A DNA stretch of 64,000 nucleotides from Streptomyces aidingensis (GCF_900112355.1 NZ_FOLM01000001.1:851276-915275); one strand, 5' to 3'. Shown: positions 28,152-39,605, counted from the first letter of the stretch. Translations and numbers: made by a program. The notes: generated by a model from the sequence alone, not told the origin.

Positions 28152-28293
28152 CAAGCTGAAGATGCGTCTCCCGAGCGGGTAACGGAGTGGCGGACAGGAT
28201 GCGGGGATCCGGTGATCCCGCTCATCCGTCCGCCCATTCTTTTGCGGTCCTGTCCGGCCCGCCGCCTCCGCTTCTGTGCCCCGCCGAGTGCGG

Positions 28294-28299
28294 TAGGCT
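28294..28299 (+). promoter_or_regulatory. -10 box TAGGCT of the leuS leader
   Basis: TAGGCT ends 6 bp before the ATG of the leader peptide, so the mRNA probably begins at that ATG. Confidence 0.55.
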
Positions 28300-28305
28300 A
28301 CCTCC

Positions 28306-28344
28306 ATGCGTGCCGTACGCCTTCTGCTTACCGGGCCGCGCTGA
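28306..28344 (+). CDS. leucine leader peptide of leuS
   Basis: A 12-codon ORF encoding MRAVRLLLTGPR. Three consecutive Leu codons CTT-CTG-CTT occur at 28321-28329; CTT is uncommon in such a GC-rich genome, which would make the ribosome sensitive to charged leucyl-tRNA. It starts at the predicted 5' end of the mRNA and is followed 36 bp later by a terminator-like hairpin and then leuS, so it reads as the leader of a ribosome-mediated attenuator. No other function is visible. Confidence 0.7.
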   Translation: MRAVRLLLTGPR

Positions 28345-28350
28345 CCACGG

Positions 28351-28366
28351 CCGCCCCCTGTGGCGG
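28351..28366 (+). promoter_or_regulatory. upstream hairpin of the leuS attenuator
   Basis: CCGCC (28351-28355) pairs with GGCGG (28362-28366) around loop CCCTGT. The CCCCT inside this region (28355-28359) can instead pair with AGGGG in the terminator's 3' arm, giving possible alternative folds. Confidence 0.45.
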
Positions 28367-28380
28367 AGTCGGCGCGGCGT

Positions 28381-28404
28381 CCCCTCCTGAGCGAGGGGCT
28401 TTTT
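28381..28404 (+). terminator. leuS attenuator terminator
   Basis: CCCCTC (28381-28386) pairs perfectly with GAGGGG (28393-28398), loop CTGAGC, followed by C and five T. This is a classical U-tract intrinsic terminator lying between the Leu leader ORF and leuS. Confidence 0.75.
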
Positions 28405-28446
28405 CATGTCCGGAGCAGACGACGATCCAATGCTGGAGCTGGAGCG

Positions 28447-31338
<2,892 letters not shown>

Positions 31339-31355
31339 CCGGCCGGGCTCCCGTA

Positions 31356-31396
31356 GGGGACGGCCCGGAACTCCCTCCGGGCTCCGCGCCGTCCCC
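31356..31396 (+). terminator. leuS terminator hairpin
   Basis: Outer stem GGGGACGGC/GCCGTCCCC (9 bp) and inner stem CCCGGA/TCCGGG with a short internal bulge, 17 bp after leuS. Confidence 0.7.
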
Positions 31397-31504
31397 CTCC
31401 CGCCGCCATGGGCATACCCTTGAGGGACAGCCGGCGGCGGTGCTTCCGGCGCGAAGCGGGACCGGGCGGCCGAAGCGGAAGCCGGAGCGGAAGCGGAGCG
31501 GACC

Positions 31505-32131
31505 ATGGAAATCGTGCTCGCCATCGTGGCCCTGACACTGGCGTTTCTGACGGTGGCCGTCATCGTCACGGTACGCGGCGTGCGGGCCGCCAGGCGCGGT
31601 ATCGAGCGGGGTGTGCGGCAGGCCAGGCGTGCCGTCACCGACGCCACCCTGCGTGCCCGGGCCACCCAGCCGGGGCCGCTCGGCGAGGCGGCGCGCGCCC
31701 GCAAGGAGCTGCGCGAGTCGCTGGAGAGCACCCGGACGGTACTGGCGGCGGTCTCGCGCAACGACCCGGCGCTGGGCGAGGCCCAGTCGCTGCTGGAGCG
31801 GCTGCACGAGCACGCCCAGCAGGTGGACGGCGAGCTCGCCATGCTGATGGACGTGGAGCCGGACCGTTCCCGGCTGGCCGCCCGGCTGCCCGGACTGCGC
31901 GAGCGCGCCGACCGCATCAAGGCCTCGGCGGACTCGCTGCGGCATGCCGCGCAGGACCGCGTGCTGCATCATGACGCCGAGCAACTCGACGCGCTGCAAC
32001 GGCAGATCGAGATCGAGTCGGGTGCGCTGCGGCACTGGACGACGCCCGAGCAGGACGGCGGGCAGGCGCTGCCGCCCCAGCCGCCGCGCCGCGAGCTCTT
32101 CCGCAAGGCACCCCGCAACGAGACCCCCTGA
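31505..32131 (+). CDS. membrane-anchored coiled-coil protein
   Basis: A 208-residue protein with an N-terminal transmembrane anchor (IVLAIVALTLAFLTVAVIVT, residues 3-22), a basic stretch and then long amphipathic helices rich in Arg, Glu, Ala and Leu (residues 60-175) predicted to be coiled coil, and a Pro-rich tail. No enzymatic motif is present. ATG 31505 follows purine-rich GCGGAAGCGGAGCGG. The TACCCT near 31415 is a candidate -10. Function unknown; it lies between leuS and degV. Confidence 0.78.
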   Translation: MEIVLAIVALTLAFLTVAVIVTVRGVRAARRGIERGVRQARRAVTDATLRARATQPGPLGEAARARKELRESLESTRTVLAAVSRNDPALGEAQSLLERLHEHAQQVDGELAMLMDVEPDRSRLAARLPGLRERADRIKASADSLRHAAQDRVLHHDAEQLDALQRQIEIESGALRHWTTPEQDGGQALPPQPPRRELFRKAPRNETP

Positions 32132-32199
32132 CGCGCGGGCCGGCGGGCCGGGGCGGGCCGCGAGCCCGGGACGGCGGGGCCGGAGGCGAAGCGCTCGCG

Positions 32200-32205
32200 T
32201 ATCCT
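32200..32205 (+). promoter_or_regulatory. -10 box TATCCT of degV
   Basis: TATCCT ends 7 bp before ATG 32213; no ribosome binding site, so a leaderless mRNA is likely. Confidence 0.5.
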
Positions 32206-32212
32206 CCGATCC

Positions 32213-33070
32213 ATGCCCCGTGCCGCTGCCCCGACGCCCGCCATCGTCACCGACTCGACGGCCCATCTGCCGCAGCCGGTGCTGCGGCGGCACGGGATCA
32301 CCTCGGTGCCGCTGACGGTGGTGCTGGACGGCGAGGCGGTGGAGGACGGCACCGAGGACGCCGCCCGGCGGCTGACCCAGGCGCTGCGGCAGCGGCAGGC
32401 GGTGACCACCTCCCGGCCCAGCCCGGCCGCGTTCGCCGAGACCTACCGGCGGCTCGCCGAGGGCGGTGCCCGCGCGATCGTCTCGGTCCATCTGTCCTCG
32501 GAGATCTCCGGCACCCATGACGCGGCGCTGCTGGCCGCCAAGGAGGCGCCGGTACCGGTACGGGTGGTGGACAGCAGGCTGATCGCCATGGGGCTGGGCT
32601 TCGCGGTGCTGTCCGCGGCCGAGGCGGCCGAGGCGGGCGGCACCGCCGACGAGGCGGCTGCCGCGGCGGCCAAGCGGGCCGAGGGCACGGCGGCGTTCTT
32701 CTACGTCGACACGCTGGAACATCTGCGCCGCGGCGGACGCATCGGCACCGCGCAGGCCCTGCTCGGGTCCGCGCTGGCGGTCAAGCCGCTGCTGGAGATG
32801 GCCGGGGGGCGCATCGAACCGCGGGAGAAGGTGCGCACCGCCGGGCGGGCCATCGCACGGCTGGAGGAGCTGGCGGTGGGGCACGCGGGCAGCGGCCCGG
32901 TGGACATCGCGATCCAGCATCTGGCGGCCCAGGAGCGTGCGGCGGAACTCGCGGAGCGGCTGGCCGCGCGCCTGCCGGAGCTGGGCGAACTGCATGTCGG
33001 CGAGGTCGGCGCGGTGCTCGGCGCCCACACCGGCCCGGGGCTGCTGGGCGCGGTCGTCGCCCCGCGCTGA
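32213..33070 (+). CDS. DegV family fatty-acid-binding protein
   Basis: A 285-residue DegV protein. DegV/FakB proteins hold a fatty acid and present it to the FakA kinase. The T-D-S-T motif (IVTDSTAHLPQPVLRR) and the ligand contacts in VHLSSEISGTHDAALLA, VVDSRLIAMGLG and EHLRRGGRIGTAQALLGSAL are conserved. No FakA kinase is encoded in the window. The small spacing to the upstream gene and the start-proximal -10 box suggest separate transcription. Confidence 0.92.
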   Translation: MPRAAAPTPAIVTDSTAHLPQPVLRRHGITSVPLTVVLDGEAVEDGTEDAARRLTQALRQRQAVTTSRPSPAAFAETYRRLAEGGARAIVSVHLSSEISGTHDAALLAAKEAPVPVRVVDSRLIAMGLGFAVLSAAEAAEAGGTADEAAAAAAKRAEGTAAFFYVDTLEHLRRGGRIGTAQALLGSALAVKPLLEMAGGRIEPREKVRTAGRAIARLEELAVGHAGSGPVDIAIQHLAAQERAAELAERLAARLPELGELHVGEVGAVLGAHTGPGLLGAVVAPR

Positions 33071-33128
33071 CCGGCCGCCGGTGCCGGGCCGCTGCCCCGG
33101 CGGGGTGTGCCGCTCGTTCCCGGGCGGG

Positions 33129-33137
33129 TTATCCACA
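33129..33137 (+). promoter_or_regulatory. DnaA-box-like site TTATCCACA
   Basis: A single perfect match to the E. coli DnaA box, in the degV-comEA gap. No second box is seen nearby, so it may be chance. Confidence 0.3.
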
Positions 33138-33176
33138 GGTTCGCATCATGATCAACTTGTTGGGGCCGGTGCCCTC

Positions 33177-33182
33177 TACCGT
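33177..33182 (+). promoter_or_regulatory. -10 box TACCGT of comEA
   Basis: TACCGT ends 8 bp before ATG 33191 with no ribosome binding site between. Confidence 0.4.
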
Positions 33183-33190
33183 CCCTTGGC

Positions 33191-34015
33191 ATGACAGAAC
33201 GCGCACAGGGCGGCCGGCGGGATGTGCGGGAGCGCGCGTCGGCGCTGCTCACCGGACCCGCTCCGGCCGCCGGCCCCGGAGCCGGGGCAGCCGGGGCGGA
33301 GGACATGCCGTCGCTGCCCTGGCGGCGGCGGACGCGGCTGGCGGTGCTGGACCGGCTGCCGCGGTGGGCGGCGCCGCGCTGCGGCGTTCCGCCCAGAACG
33401 CTGGCCGCGGTCGGCGTGGTACTGGCCATCGCGGCGGGCTTCGCGGTGCACCACTACGCCACCGGCCGGCCGCGGGCCGCGCCGCCGCCGGAGGCGGTTC
33501 CCGTCGCCGTCTCCACCGACGGCTCCCCCTCCGGTGACGGCTCTCTCTCCGGTGACGGCTCCCCTTCCCGGACCGGCACCGGGGAGCCGGACGGGGCGGC
33601 GGAGACCGTGGTGGTCGACGTGGCCGGGAAGGTGGCGGAGCCCGGGGTGATCACCCTGCCGGCCGGCTCCCGGGTGGCCGACGCGCTGCGCGCGGCCGGC
33701 GGCGTCACCCCCGGCACCGACACCACCGGCCTCAACCGGGCCCGGGTGCTGACCGACGGAGAGCATGTGGTGGTCGGCGCGCCCGGGCCCGCCCCGGCCC
33801 CGGCCGGGCCCTCCGCCGGACCCGCCCCGGTCGCCCTGAACACGGCCACCGCCGAGGAGTTGCAGACCCTGCCCGGGATCGGCCCGGTGCTGGCGGCCAC
33901 GATCATCGCCCACCGGGAGGAGCACGGCCGCTTCACCGCCGTCGAGCAGCTGCTGGAGGTCACCGGCATCGGGGACCGGCGCCTGGCCGAGCTGCGGGAC
34001 CGTGTCGTCCTGTGA
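33191..34015 (+). CDS. comEA: ComEA-like helix-hairpin-helix DNA-binding protein
   Basis: A 274-residue protein related to the DNA receptor of natural competence. Order: cytosolic N-terminus, one transmembrane segment (about 75-95, TLAAVGVVLAIAAGFAVHHY), a linker, an SLBB domain (VVVDVAGKVAEPGVITLPAG, about 138-185), and two helix-hairpin-helix motifs at the C-terminus (LNTATAEELQTLPGIGPVLA and EVTGIGDRRLAELRDRV). It overlaps the first possible comEC start. Streptomycetes are not known to be naturally competent, so the role is open. Confidence 0.9.
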   Translation: MTERAQGGRRDVRERASALLTGPAPAAGPGAGAAGAEDMPSLPWRRRTRLAVLDRLPRWAAPRCGVPPRTLAAVGVVLAIAAGFAVHHYATGRPRAAPPPEAVPVAVSTDGSPSGDGSLSGDGSPSRTGTGEPDGAAETVVVDVAGKVAEPGVITLPAGSRVADALRAAGGVTPGTDTTGLNRARVLTDGEHVVVGAPGPAPAPAGPSAGPAPVALNTATAEELQTLPGIGPVLAATIIAHREEHGRFTAVEQLLEVTGIGDRRLAELRDRVVL

Positions 34016-34058
34016 CCCGGCCGCGGCCGGGCCCGGGCCGCCGCCGCCGCGCCATCCG

Positions 34059-37000
34059 GTGCACGCCGCCTCCGGGCACCGTCTGGGCGCCTCCCACCCG
34101 CGCCAGGACCACCCCGCCGATCTGCGGCTGCTGCCCGCCGCCGGAGCCGCCTGGGCCATGGCCGCGCTCACCCTCGGCACCCCGGCCCGGCTGACCGCGG
34201 CCCTGGCCCTGGCCGGTGGCGGCGCGGCCGTGCTCGTCCTGCTCCTGTCCCGGGCCCTGTCCCGGGGACTCGCCCGGCCGTCCGCGGCGCGGCACCGGCC
34301 GCTGCTCACCGCGACCGCCCTGGCGCTGCTCTGCGCCGCGGCGGCGGCCACCGTCACCGGACTGCACACCGCAGCCGCCCTCGGCGGCCCGCTGCCCGCC
34401 CTGGCCGCGGAGCACCGGCAGGTCACCGTCGAGCTGGCCGTCACCGCCGATCCGCGCCCGGCCCGCTCCGGTCCCGAGGACGCGGGCCGCCCCCGGCCGC
34501 TCCTCGTCGAGGCCACCGCACACCGTGTCACCACCCCCGACGGCACCGCCACCCGGCTCCGCAGCCCCGTGCTGCTGGTGGTCACCGGCCTCCCGGACGA
34601 TGCGCCGGACCGGAGGGCATGGGCGGAACTGCTGCCCACCACCCGGCTGCGGACCGCGGCCCGCCTCGCCCCGCCGCATCCGGGCACCTCCCGCCGGATC
34701 GCCGCGGTCCTGGTCGCCGACGGCACCGAGCCGCCCGAGGTCACCACGGAGCCCGGCCTGCCGCAGCGCCTGGCCGGCCGGCTCCGTGCCGGTCTGCGCG
34801 ACGCCACCGAGCCGCTGCCCGGGGATCCGCGCGGCCTGCTGCCCGCCCTGGTCGTCGGCGACACCTCCCGGCTCCCCGCGGACCTTCAGGAGGCGGTGCG
34901 GGCGGCCGACATGGCGCATCTGATCGTGGTGTCGGGCGCCCATCTCACCCTGATCCTGGCGGTGCTGATCGGCCGGCCCGCCCGGGCCTCACGGGCCGAG
35001 CGCGGCGGACTGGCCCCGCTGCTGGGCCTTGAGCTGCGCACCACCGCGCTGCTCGGGCTCGGTGTGGTGGCGGGCTTCGTGGTGCTGTGCCGGCCGGGCC
35101 CCAGCGTGCTGCGGGCCGCGGTGTGCGGCGCGATCGCGCTGCTCGCCGTGGCCACCGGCCGGCGCCGTTCGCTGCTGCCCGCGCTGGCCGCCGCCGTCCT
35201 GCTGCTGGTGCTGTACGACCCGGGCGGCCACGCCCGGTCCTTCGGCTTCCTGCTCTCGGTGGCGGCCACCGGATCGCTGCTCACCCTGGCCCCGCGCTGG
35301 AGCGACGCCCTGCGGCGGCGCGGCATACCCGCCCGGCTCGCCGAGGGGCTGGCCGCGGCGGGCGCCGCCCAGGTGGTGTGCGCGCCGATCGTCGTGGTCT
35401 TCGCCGGCCGGGTCAGCCTGGTGGCGATCCCGTGCAATCTGCTGGCGGAACCGGCCTTCGCGCCGGCCACCGTGCTCGGCTGGGCGGCGCTGGTCCTGGC
35501 CCCGGTCTCCCCGGCCGCCGCCGAGGCACTGGCCTGGCTGGCGGCCTGGCCGGCCCGGTGGATCGCCGCGGTGGCCCGTACCGGGGCCGGGCTGCCGGGC
35601 GCCGAACTGGGCTGGCCGGGCGGCTGGGCCGGGGCCGCGCTGCTCGCCGCGCTCACCGTGGCGCTGCTCGCGCTGGGCCGTCGCGCCGTCCGCCGTCCCG
35701 CGGCCGGCGCCTGCGCCGCCCTGCTGCTCCTGCTGGCCCTGCTCCGGCCGCCCGCCCTGACCGCACTGCTCACCGGCTGGCCGCCGCCGGGCTGGCTGCT
35801 GGTGGTGTGCGATGTCGGGCAGGGCGACGCCCTGGTGGTGCGGGCGGGCGAGGGCTCGGCACTGGTGGTGGACACCGGCCCCGACCCGCGGGCGGTCGAC
35901 CGCTGCCTGCGGGAACTCGGGGTGACCCACATCCCGCTGCTGGTGCTGACGCACTTTCACGCCGACCATGTGGCGGGCCTGCCCGGGGTGCTGCGCGGCC
36001 GGGACGTCACCGCCATCCAGACCTCGCCGGTGCGGGAGGAGCCCGGGCAGGCCGACCGGGTGGAGGCCACGGCCCGGGAGGCCGGCATCCCGCTCACCGC
36101 GCCGGCGCCCGGCGAGCGCCGTACCCTCGGCGCCGGGCTGGCCTGGCAGGTGCTGTGGCCGCCGGAGCGGCCGGCCGGCCACGGCGCCAACGACGCCAGC
36201 ATCACCCTGCTGCTCCGCGCGCACGGACTGACCGTGCTGCTGCCCGGCGACATCGAACCGCCCGCCCAGCAGGCGCTGCTGGCCGCCCATCCGCAGCTGC
36301 CCGCGGTGGACGTGCTCAAGGTGCCGCACCACGGGTCCGCCTACCAGCACCGGCCGCTGCTGGAGCGGCTGCGCCCGCGGATCGCCCTCATCTCCGCCGG
36401 GGCGGACAACTCCTACGGCCACCCGGCCCCGGAGACCCTGGCCGTCCTGCACGGCCTCGGCGCCCTCACCCTGCGCACCGACCGCCACGGCCCCATCGCC
36501 CTCACGCCCGGCCCCACCGCCGTCACCGGGCGGGGCAGGCGGCGGCGTGCGGCGGGTTATTCCTGTTCCAGCCAGCCGTCGTGTTGCTCGGCCAGGGTGC
36601 GCAGCCTCGCCGGGTCGTGGTCCCCGGGGTCGTCCACCACGACCAGCCACTGGGCGTCCTCGGCATCGTCCTCACCGGCCAGGGACTCCCGGACGACCGG
36701 GGGCCGGTCCTCCAGGCCGAGCAGCTCGGCCACCTCTTCCGCGGCCTCTTCCGCGGCGTCCCGGTCCGGGAGCACCAGAATGTGTCGTGCGTCGGTCACG
36801 GCGTTATTGTGCACACCGCCCGCGACCGGGCCGCGCGCGGGCTGTCGGTGGCGCGTGGGATGCTGTGCGGGATGGCCGGGAACGCGAACAACGCAGGCAG
36901 GGCGGGAGCCGGGGCACGGGGTGCGCAGGGGGCGCAGGGGCCTCCGGCGCCGCTCACCCTGGCCGTGGGCCAGGAGGAGCTGCTGCTGGACCGCGCCGTG

Positions 37001-37310
37001 CGGGAGGTGGTGGCGGCGGCCCGGGCCGACGACCCGGACACGGATGTGCGGGATCTGGCGCCGGGGGAGCTCCAGCCGGGCGTGCTGGCCGGGCTCACCA
37101 GCCCTTCGCTGTTCGCCGAGCGCAAGGTGGTGGTGGTCCGGCAGGCCCAGGATCTGGCCGCGGACACGGTCAAGGAGCTCAAGGCCTATCTGGCCGCCCC
37201 GGCCGAGGAGATCGCGCTGGTGCTGGTGCACGCCGGCGGCCCCAAGGGCAAGGCGCTGCTGGAGGCGGCCCGCAAGGCCGGCGCCAGGGAGGTGGCGTGC
37301 GCCAGGCTGA
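34059..37310 (+). CDS. comEC: ComEC/Rec2 membrane channel protein with run-on 3' frame
   Basis: ComEC carries single-stranded DNA across the membrane in competent bacteria. About residues 1-830 are a normal ComEC: hydrophobic helices, the competence domain (ADMAHLIVVSGAHLTLILAV) and a C-terminal metallo-beta-lactamase domain (VGQGDALVVRAGEGSA, LTHFHADHVAG at about 630, LKVPHHGSAYQHRP). Homology ends near 36540, but no stop occurs in this frame until 37308-37310, giving about 250 extra Ser/Arg/Trp/Cys-rich residues that run across an antisense gene and the first part of holA. That extension contains a TTA codon at 36804. GTG 34059 gives the typical N-terminus VHAASGHRLG; GTG 34002 is an alternative overlapping comEA. 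Confidence 0.8.
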   Translation: MHAASGHRLGASHPRQDHPADLRLLPAAGAAWAMAALTLGTPARLTAALALAGGGAAVLVLLLSRALSRGLARPSAARHRPLLTATALALLCAAAAATVTGLHTAAALGGPLPALAAEHRQVTVELAVTADPRPARSGPEDAGRPRPLLVEATAHRVTTPDGTATRLRSPVLLVVTGLPDDAPDRRAWAELLPTTRLRTAARLAPPHPGTSRRIAAVLVADGTEPPEVTTEPGLPQRLAGRLRAGLRDATEPLPGDPRGLLPALVVGDTSRLPADLQEAVRAADMAHLIVVSGAHLTLILAVLIGRPARASRAERGGLAPLLGLELRTTALLGLGVVAGFVVLCRPGPSVLRAAVCGAIALLAVATGRRRSLLPALAAAVLLLVLYDPGGHARSFGFLLSVAATGSLLTLAPRWSDALRRRGIPARLAEGLAAAGAAQVVCAPIVVVFAGRVSLVAIPCNLLAEPAFAPATVLGWAALVLAPVSPAAAEALAWLAAWPARWIAAVARTGAGLPGAELGWPGGWAGAALLAALTVALLALGRRAVRRPAAGACAALLLLLALLRPPALTALLTGWPPPGWLLVVCDVGQGDALVVRAGEGSALVVDTGPDPRAVDRCLRELGVTHIPLLVLTHFHADHVAGLPGVLRGRDVTAIQTSPVREEPGQADRVEATAREAGIPLTAPAPGERRTLGAGLAWQVLWPPERPAGHGANDASITLLLRAHGLTVLLPGDIEPPAQQALLAAHPQLPAVDVLKVPHHGSAYQHRPLLERLRPRIALISAGADNSYGHPAPETLAVLHGLGALTLRTDRHGPIALTPGPTAVTGRGRRRRAAGYSCSSQPSCCSARVRSLAGSWSPGSSTTTSHWASSASSSPARDSRTTGGRSSRPSSSATSSAASSAASRSGSTRMCRASVTALLCTPPATGPRAGCRWRVGCCAGWPGTRTTQAGREPGHGVRRGRRGLRRRSPWPWARRSCCWTAPCGRWWRRPGPTTRTRMCGIWRRGSSSRACWPGSPALRCSPSARWWWSGRPRIWPRTRSRSSRPIWPPRPRRSRWCWCTPAAPRARRCWRRPARPAPGRWRAPG
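36557..36799 (-). CDS. conserved hypothetical acidic protein
   Basis: An 80-residue acidic protein starting at GTG 36799 (VTDARHILVLPDRDAAEEAA), with EDDAEDAQWLVVVDDPGDHD in the centre and ending HDGWLEQE. It resembles a small streptomycete family encoded convergently with comEC (memory). CACAAT 5 bp upstream of the GTG on the minus strand may be a -10. It lies wholly opposite the run-on part of comEC; its conserved look argues that the run-on is not real coding sequence. Confidence 0.72.
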   Translation of the reverse strand: MTDARHILVLPDRDAAEEAAEEVAELLGLEDRPPVVRESLAGEDDAEDAQWLVVVDDPGDHDPARLRTLAEQHDGWLEQE

Positions 37311-37900
37311 CCAAGCCCGCCGACCGGCTCGCCTTTGTGCGCAACGAGTTCCGGGCCGCCGGGCGCAGCGCCTCGCCGCAGGCCTGCCAGGCGCTGGTGG
37401 ACGCCCTGGGCAGTGATCTGCGCGAGCTGGCCTCGGCCTGCGGCCAGTTGACCGCGGATGTGGACGGCGTCATCGACGAGGCCGTGGTGGCCCGGTACTA
37501 CACCGGGCGCGCCGAGGTGAGCAGCTTCGCGGTGGCCGACCGGGCCGTGGAGGGCCGGGCCGCGGAGGCCCTGGAGGCGCTGCGCTGGGCGCTGGGCACG
37601 GGCGTGGCCCCGGTGCTGGTCAGCAGCGCGCTGGCGCAGGGCGTGCGGTCCATCGGCCGGCTGGCCTCGGCGCCGTCCGGCGCCCGGCCCGCGGATCTGG
37701 CCCGGGAGCTGGGCATGCCGCCGTGGAAGATCGACCGGGTGCGGCAGCAGACCCGCGGCTGGAGCGCGGACGGGGTGGCGGCGGCGCTGCGGGCGGTGGC
37801 CGAGGCGGACGCCGCGGTCAAGGGCGGCGGCAGCGATCCGGCCTATGCGCTGGAGAAGGCGGTGGTGGCCGTCGCGCGGGCCGCCCGCTCCCGGCGCTGA
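36872..37900 (+). CDS. holA: DNA polymerase III subunit delta
   Basis: The delta subunit opens the beta sliding clamp within the clamp-loader complex. The 342-residue protein has the family features PLTLAVGQEELLLDRAVREV, SLFAERKVVVVRQAQD, ARLTKPADRLAFVRNEFRA and the C-terminal PPWKIDRVRQQTRGWSADGV...AVKGG. ATG 36872 is chosen as the first ATG of the coding part; about 25 variable residues precede the conserved region. The comEC frame overlaps its first 439 bp in another phase. Confidence 0.94.
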   Translation: MAGNANNAGRAGAGARGAQGAQGPPAPLTLAVGQEELLLDRAVREVVAAARADDPDTDVRDLAPGELQPGVLAGLTSPSLFAERKVVVVRQAQDLAADTVKELKAYLAAPAEEIALVLVHAGGPKGKALLEAARKAGAREVACARLTKPADRLAFVRNEFRAAGRSASPQACQALVDALGSDLRELASACGQLTADVDGVIDEAVVARYYTGRAEVSSFAVADRAVEGRAAEALEALRWALGTGVAPVLVSSALAQGVRSIGRLASAPSGARPADLARELGMPPWKIDRVRQQTRGWSADGVAAALRAVAEADAAVKGGGSDPAYALEKAVVAVARAARSRR

Positions 37901-37934
37901 CCCGCCGCGCCCGGCCGCCGCCGGCGGCCCGGCC

Positions 37935-38750
37935 TCAGGCGCCGCCGGAGTCCTTCATGGCGCTCAGGGTGTCCTCCAGCACCTGGTGCAGCATCTGGGT
38001 GATCTCGTTCTTCTCGGTGGTGCCCTCGGACCAGTTGCTCCAGGAGATGGACAGCTCCAGCCAGCCCTCGCGCACCGCCAGACTGATCCAGTCGGTCCGG
38101 TCCTCGGCGGAGTCGGTGCTGCTCACCAGGTATGCCTCGTCGCCGAGCCCTTCCTCGTAGGGCCGGGCGTCGTAGGTGTAGTCCTCGCCGCCGTACAGCC
38201 TGTTCATCTCCCGGCTGCCGGCGAAGTGCGGGGCGGGGTCGGCCGCGCGGTGCCAGACGGCCTCCATGGTCACATAGACCGAGCTGTATTCGCCGCTCTC
38301 GGTGGGGAAGGTCTGCCGGCACTGCCCGGCGTCCCGGTCCTCGTGGGAGAAGCTGCTGGACTCCGCTTCCGCCTCCGGCTCGCCGTAGTGCTCCTGGACG
38401 GCGGCGAAGTCCGCGACCTCGCACAGATCCTGGTAGACGCCGTTGCCCGCGAAATCGGGGGAGGCGGCCCGGGCGAACGGCGGATTGCCGGTCACCAGCA
38501 GTGCCCCGGCCCAGCCCGCACAGGCCAGCAGCGCGCCGGCCAGCCCGCCCCACAGCCACCCCGCTCCGCCGCGCCGTCCGCCGCCCGGACCGGTCACCGG
38601 GCCCGGCAGCGTCCCGGGACCGTACGGCGACACGCCCGGCATCGGGGTGGCCGGGGGCTGCGCGTAGGGGTTGTTCGGCTGGGGCTGCCGCGGGTATCCG
38701 TACCCGCCCGCCGGGTGCGCGGGATTCTGGGGTTCCCCCGGTATCGACAT
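37935..38750 (-). CDS. membrane-anchored hypothetical protein
   Basis: A 271-residue protein. Residues 1-60 are Pro/Gly/Tyr-rich and cytosolic, a transmembrane helix follows (WLWGGLAGALLACAGWAGAL, about 65-85), and the external domain is acidic and contains cysteines in DLCEVADF and GQCRQTFP that could pair. No known domain is recognised; the layout is typical of actinobacterial surface proteins of the septum-formation or lipoprotein-like type. TAAGTT ends 6 bp before the ATG on the minus strand (leaderless). It is convergent with holA. Confidence 0.75.
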   Translation of the reverse strand: MSIPGEPQNPAHPAGGYGYPRQPQPNNPYAQPPATPMPGVSPYGPGTLPGPVTGPGGGRRGGAGWLWGGLAGALLACAGWAGALLVTGNPPFARAASPDFAGNGVYQDLCEVADFAAVQEHYGEPEAEAESSSFSHEDRDAGQCRQTFPTESGEYSSVYVTMEAVWHRAADPAPHFAGSREMNRLYGGEDYTYDARPYEEGLGDEAYLVSSTDSAEDRTDWISLAVREGWLELSISWSNWSEGTTEKNEITQMLHQVLEDTLSAMKDSGGA

Positions 38751-38756
38751 GATGTC

Positions 38757-38762
38757 AACTTA
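38757..38762 (-). promoter_or_regulatory. -10 box TAAGTT (minus strand)
   Basis: Read on the minus strand, TAAGTT is 6 bp before ATG 38750, with no ribosome binding site. Confidence 0.45.
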
Positions 38763-38851
38763 CCCCGCGGCAAGGGCTTCTGCGCATCGGCTTCCGGACG
38801 GAACGGCGGCGCCGCGCGGCACCGTGGCAGGCCGCAGGCAGGCGGGGGCAG

Positions 38852-38905
38852 GGGGAAGGCCCCGGAGCGCCGCCCCGCTGGGGGCGCTGCTCCGGGGCCT
38901 TCCCC
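38852..38905 (-). terminator. long rpsT terminator hairpin
   Basis: Perfect 17-bp outer stem (38852-38868 with 38889-38905) continued by GU and GC pairs to about 24 bp with one mismatch and a GCTG tetraloop. No U-tract. It lies downstream of rpsT on the minus strand. Confidence 0.85.
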
Positions 38906-39059
38906 GTCCTGGACCGTATCCGGCGGCCTTCCCGGCACACCGCACCACGTGGCGAACGTCGGGACGGTGCGGCGCGCGGACGGATCGTGACCGGGCGGCG
39001 GTGAGAGGGACCTCCGCGCCGGATCCGTGGGCCGGCCGGGCCGGGTCAAGCGCCCGGTG

Positions 39060-39326
39060 TCACCTGGAGAGGGCGTTGATCTGCTTGGCCAGGGCCGACT
39101 TCCGGTTGGCGGCGTTGTTCCTGTGCAGCACGCCCTTGCTGACGGCCTTGTCCAGCTTCCGGCCCGCCACCCGGGCGGCGGCGGCGGCCTGCTCGGCGTC
39201 GCCGGCGGCGATGGCCTCGCGGGTACGGCGGATGGCCGTCTTCACCTCGGACTTGACCGCCTTGTTGCGCAGCCGCGCCTTCTCGTTGGTCTTGATGCGC
39301 TTGATCTGGGACTTGATGTTCGCCAC
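39060..39326 (-). CDS. rpsT: 30S ribosomal protein S20
   Basis: An 88-residue bS20, a three-helix 16S rRNA-binding protein: [20 protein letters not shown] start, [20 protein letters not shown] in the middle and [20 protein letters not shown] at the end, normal length. The start is GTG 39326 with AGAGG seven bases upstream. It is monocistronic and divergent from lepA, as in many actinobacteria. Confidence 0.97.
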   Translation of the reverse strand: MANIKSQIKRIKTNEKARLRNKAVKSEVKTAIRRTREAIAAGDAEQAAAAARVAGRKLDKAVSKGVLHRNNAANRKSALAKQINALSR

Positions 39327-39605
39327 GAATGAGCCTCTGCAGGTTCGGATGATTCGACTCGCCCCGGCACGGTGGACCGGCGGTGACCGCCGCCGCTGCT
39401 GCCGGCGGCGCGAGCCGTGGGCAGAGCGCGGAACACCGTGCGGAAGCAGTCGCCCAGCCTACCAGCGGGGACATCCGGGCTCCCAATCGGCCTCCCGGCG
39501 GCCCTCGGCCGGACCGGGGGCCCGCGCCATGGGACCATGGGGGACAGCAAGGCGCCCGGTGCACCGCGGCGCCGCCCGACCACCCGATGAGGACCAGGAC
39601 ACCGA

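Noticed and set aside
28345..28446. T-box riboswitch upstream of leuS
   Set aside because: No T-box consensus or specifier hairpin is seen, and the region after the leader ORF is only about 100 bp; a leader-peptide attenuator fits better.
33129..33137. Replication origin at the TTATCCACA site
   Set aside because: Only one DnaA box is present; no cluster, AT-rich region or dnaA/dnaN genes nearby.
35087..36871. Extension of holA upstream in its own open frame over comEC
   Set aside because: The upstream part is Arg/Gly-rich shadow of comEC; HolA homology starts just after ATG 36872.
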